Shown here one piece after another: positions 5,904 to 7,146 of a DNA stretch of 7,146 nucleotides (positions are counted from its first letter, which is position 1; each line of letters starts with the position of its first letter). The position numbers were made by a program, and so were the translations under genes. Where the stretch lies: assembly GCA_001515955.1 (NCBI GenBank), contig LOES01000049.1:1-7146 (forward strand), given 5' to 3'. The notes under the pieces were generated by a model. That model was not told the DNA's origin, searched no databases, and saw only the letters and a program-made list of their open reading frames with translations. This DNA comes from Clostridia bacterium BRH_c25. Its GTDB lineage: Bacteria > Bacillota_A > Clostridia > Lutisporales > Lutisporaceae.

Positions 5904-6497
5904 CTATAAGGATATCATAAGCGGAACCATTATAGGAACCAGCAGTGATAATACAACCCCGGTGATGAAGGAGACAACTGCGGTCCTGCTGTCAGTAACT
6001 CCGGATATAGCAGGAAGAGCAGTGTCCATTGCTGTTGCTCCTGCCGGTGCTATACTCTCAAGCTTGCCTATGTATTTGGCTATAAAAGGTATTGCCATTA
6101 ATGCAAACAGCTCTCTGCAAACATTTGTTACAAAAGCTACCGCTCCCGTTTCTGCACTGTAGTCGGACAATATAATCGCCGAAAGGCTGTACCAGCCAAA
6201 GCCGGCTCCTATTGCGCCTGATTCGTTTACAGGAAGCCCTATTATAAAGCCTCCGGCAATACTGCCTAATATGCTGCCCATGGCTATCATTACCGGAATC
6301 AGCAGTATCCTGAAGCCACATGACTTGATCTGATTGATAATATCCTTGTTCCTGCCTATGTCAATACCTACGAAAAACAGCAATGCACACAGTCCCAGGT
6401 CAATTATAAAGCCTATGTATTGCACCAGGTACTGAGGGAACAAGAATAACCCTGCAATGATACCCGATGCCACAGCTGCTATTATTCCTGCATTCAT
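5904..6497 (-). CDS. lysO: Lysine exporter LysO, C-terminal part (split form)
   Basis: This 197-residue membrane protein matches the C-terminal two-thirds of E. coli LysO (YbjE, DUF340), an inner-membrane L-lysine exporter. Conserved stretches are LLFFVGIDIGRN (39-50), GAGFGWYSLSAIIL (97-110), NVCRELFALMAIP (125-137) and GATAMDTALPAI (153-164). About five membrane segments are visible. E. coli LysO is one chain of about 300 residues, while here the N-terminal part is encoded by the preceding gene. The ATG at 6495-6497 starts one base after the preceding TGA, so translation is probably coupled, and AAAGGA lies about 11 nt upstream. A longer TTG start at 6542 would overlap the upstream gene and add a hydrophilic tail absent from LysO, so I reject it. 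Both halves must presumably assemble to form the transporter. Split LysO pairs occur in other Firmicutes as far as I know, so this is not decay. Confidence 0.88.
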   Translation of the reverse strand: MNAGIIAAVASGIIAGLFLFPQYLVQYIGFIIDLGLCALLFFVGIDIGRNKDIINQIKSCGFRILLIPVMIAMGSILGSIAGGFIIGLPVNESGAIGAGFGWYSLSAIILSDYSAETGAVAFVTNVCRELFALMAIPFIAKYIGKLESIAPAGATAMDTALPAISGVTDSRTAVVSFITGVVLSLLVPIMVPLMISL

Positions 6498-6498
6498 A

Positions 6499-6789
6499 TC
6501 ATTTACTGTCCTTTCTGCTCCGCTGTACAAAGCCCGATACAAGCCTGACAGCTATAATACTGAAGGCTATGGAGAAAACAGAAAGCACAATTGCTTGCAG
6601 CCCCAGCTTATAGAATCCGTTTATCACATCATCATTAACCCCGATATTGATTCCCATTACGAAAAGCATAAACAGCAAGCTGACATACTGAAGCTTGGAC
6701 AGCTTGTCCGTAAATTTCCCCGAAAGTTTGCCGGCGGCACCAATCCATGCCCCTATAAAAATTATAGCTATATAAAGCAGTATCCTCAA
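6499..6789 (-). CDS. lysO: Lysine exporter LysO, N-terminal subunit (split form)
   Basis: This 96-residue protein has about three hydrophobic segments (2-20, 35-50, 62-85) and corresponds to the N-terminal third of LysO. The stretch FVMGINIGVNDDVING resembles FVGIDIGRNKDIINQ in the partner protein, pointing to an internal repeat in the family. I choose the TTG at 6787-6789 because the strong ribosome binding site AAGGGGTGAT lies about 6 nt upstream. A GTG at 6796-6798 lies inside that site. The TGA stop (6499-6501) is one base from the ATG of the C-terminal subunit. The gene is first in the lysO-DUF2161 transcription unit, behind a promoter at 6865-6894. The ribosome binding site lies within a hairpin, which suggests control of translation. 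No lysine riboswitch fits in the short leader. Confidence 0.84.
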   Translation of the reverse strand: MRILLYIAIIFIGAWIGAAGKLSGKFTDKLSKLQYVSLLFMLFVMGINIGVNDDVINGFYKLGLQAIVLSVFSIAFSIIAVRLVSGFVQRSRKDSK

Positions 6790-6793
6790 TTCT

Positions 6794-6810
6794 ATCACCC
6801 CTTAGGTGAT
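6794..6810 (-). promoter_or_regulatory. Hairpin sequestering the lysO ribosome binding site
   Basis: ATCACC (6805-6810 read on the minus strand) pairs with GGTGAT (6794-6799) around a 5-nt loop. Part of the ribosome binding site AAGGGGTGAT is in the 3' arm and part in the loop. When folded, the stem would hide the site used for the TTG start at 6789. This may be a simple translational switch or chance, as the stem is only 6 bp. Confidence 0.45.
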
Positions 6811-6839
6811 TTTAAGAAATATATATACTTTTCTTAAAA
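6810..6839 (-). promoter_or_regulatory. 10-bp inverted repeat in the lysO leader
   Basis: TTTTAAGAAA (6810-6819) and TTTCTTAAAA (6830-6839) form a perfect 10-bp inverted repeat around a 10-bp alternating AT spacer. It lies just downstream of the lysO promoter and abuts the hairpin over the ribosome binding site. It may be an operator for a repressor or an RNA stem. No known regulator consensus is matched with confidence. Confidence 0.5.
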
Positions 6840-6864
6840 CACAGATTAATAATATTACGTAAAC

Positions 6865-6894
6865 AGTATACAGTATTACCTGAAGGCTAGTCAA
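6865..6894 (-). promoter_or_regulatory. Sigma-A type promoter of the lysO operon
   Basis: On the minus strand TTGACT (6889-6894) and TATACT (6865-6870) are separated by 18 bp. Transcription should start near 6858, giving a leader of about 70 nt that carries the two hairpins described at 6794-6839. The promoter lies immediately after the terminator of the peptidase gene, so lysO starts a separate unit. Confidence 0.62.
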
Positions 6895-6904
6895 TTGGTG
6901 CGCG

Positions 6905-6943
6905 CTGCAAAAACACCTGCCAATTGTGTTTGACAGGTGTTTT
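6905..6943 (-). terminator. Terminator of the M14 peptidase gene
   Basis: AAAACACCTG (6910-6919) pairs with CAGGTGTTTT (6934-6943) in a 10-bp stem around a 14-nt loop. On the minus strand the GC part of the stem is followed by five T residues. On the plus strand it is followed by TTTTATACTTC, so it could work in both directions. It begins 22 bp after the peptidase stop codon. Confidence 0.85.
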
Positions 6944-6965
6944 ATACTTCTTATTCAGCTTTAAG

Positions 6966-7146
6966 CTATACTATAGGCGCCAGCAGCATTACTTCCTCAT
7001 TTTCCCGGTAGATGGTGCCAAATTGTGATATTGGTATAGGATTTCTCCCTATTCCCACCTCAAAGGTATAGCCGGGTCTTCTGTACTCTTCCACGAACCA
7101 ATCCTTGTAACCCGCATAAGCAGCCTCATAGGGCACATCTGCCAAA
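6966..7146 (-). CDS. M14 family zinc carboxypeptidase, probable gamma-D-glutamyl-diaminopimelate peptidase (C-terminal 59 residues)
   Basis: Only the end of this gene is in the window, reading into the TAG at 6966-6968. The visible residues AAYAGYKDWFVEEYRRPGYT are followed by FEVGIGRNPIPISQF, the typical end of M14 peptidases of the Bacillus endopeptidase I type. These cut the gamma-D-Glu-(L)-meso-diaminopimelate bond of peptidoglycan stem peptides. The glutamate in TFEVG (residue 29 of the fragment) matches the catalytic glutamate of the M14 fold (Glu270 in carboxypeptidase A). The tyrosine in AGYKDW (residue 13) is probably the substrate-binding one. The zinc ligands and any LysM or signal sequence lie outside the window. 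The M14 fold is secure, but the exact substrate is inferred from the C-terminal motif and the wall-related neighbours. Confidence 0.86.
   Translation of the reverse strand, partial: LADVPYEAAYAGYKDWFVEEYRRPGYTFEVGIGRNPIPISQFGTIYRENEEVMLLAPIV

Noticed and set aside
6498..6542. Longer TTG start for the C-terminal LysO gene at 6542
   Set aside because: It would overlap the N-terminal gene by 44 bp and add residues that do not fit LysO. The ATG at 6497 fits translational coupling.
6799..6890. Lysine riboswitch upstream of lysO
   Set aside because: The leader is about 70 nt long, far shorter than the lysine riboswitch, and none of its conserved elements are visible.
1..7146. CRISPR array, insertion sequence, tRNA or prophage genes
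   Set aside because: No regularly spaced repeats, transposase motifs, cloverleaf sequences or phage proteins were seen on either strand.

Overview
The window looks like chromosomal DNA from a low-GC Gram-positive anaerobe of the Clostridia, possibly near Ruminiclostridium or Clostridium. The grounds are AT-rich intergenic DNA, strong GGAGG-type ribosome binding sites, TTG starts, Firmicute-type NagB and LysM-CAP proteins, and a split LysO exporter. The species call is inference. All recognised genes lie on the minus strand except one secreted LysM-CAP protein.

Reading the minus strand from the right edge: (1) 6966-7146 is the C-terminal end of an M14 zinc carboxypeptidase resembling gamma-D-glutamyl-diaminopimelate peptidases, closed by a hairpin terminator. 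(2) A new promoter at 6865-6894 feeds a 5' leader with two tandem hairpins, then the lysine exporter LysO as two adjacent genes (6499-6789 and 5904-6497). A DUF2161 putative PD-(D/E)XK nuclease-like protein (5146-5889) follows 14 bp later. (3) After a 160-bp gap with no recognised gene or terminator comes nagB (4259-4984), glucosamine-6-phosphate deaminase. (4) Beyond an almost GC-free 16-bp-stem hairpin is a membrane diguanylate cyclase (2908-4134), whose stop codon lies inside its own terminator.

On the plus strand, 2205-2822 encodes an exported LysM + CAP (YkwD/SCP-like) wall-associated protein with a weak match to a late-sporulation promoter. Divergent from it, 624-2003 encodes an AGCS-family sodium:alanine/glycine symporter with its own terminator. 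At the left edge is the 5' part of murQ (1-423), the MurNAc-6-phosphate etherase. It is driven by a near-consensus promoter (TTGAAA-N17-TATAAT) overlapped by one of two identical TGAAAT-N3-ATTTCA inverted repeats 33 bp apart, which look like operators.

A possible common theme is peptidoglycan turnover: stem-peptide cleavage (M14), amino-sugar phosphate catabolism (MurQ, NagB), a cell-wall-binding LysM protein, and transporters for wall-peptide amino acids (alanine/glycine uptake, lysine export). This grouping is inference, because the genes sit in several transcription units. I see no CRISPR array, transposase, tRNA, rRNA or phage gene, and no clear new defence or biosynthetic system. The most interesting items are the twin operators at murQ, the split LysO with its structured leader and DUF2161 partner, the diguanylate cyclase without an inhibitory site but with a basic insert, and the unexplained 160 bp before nagB.
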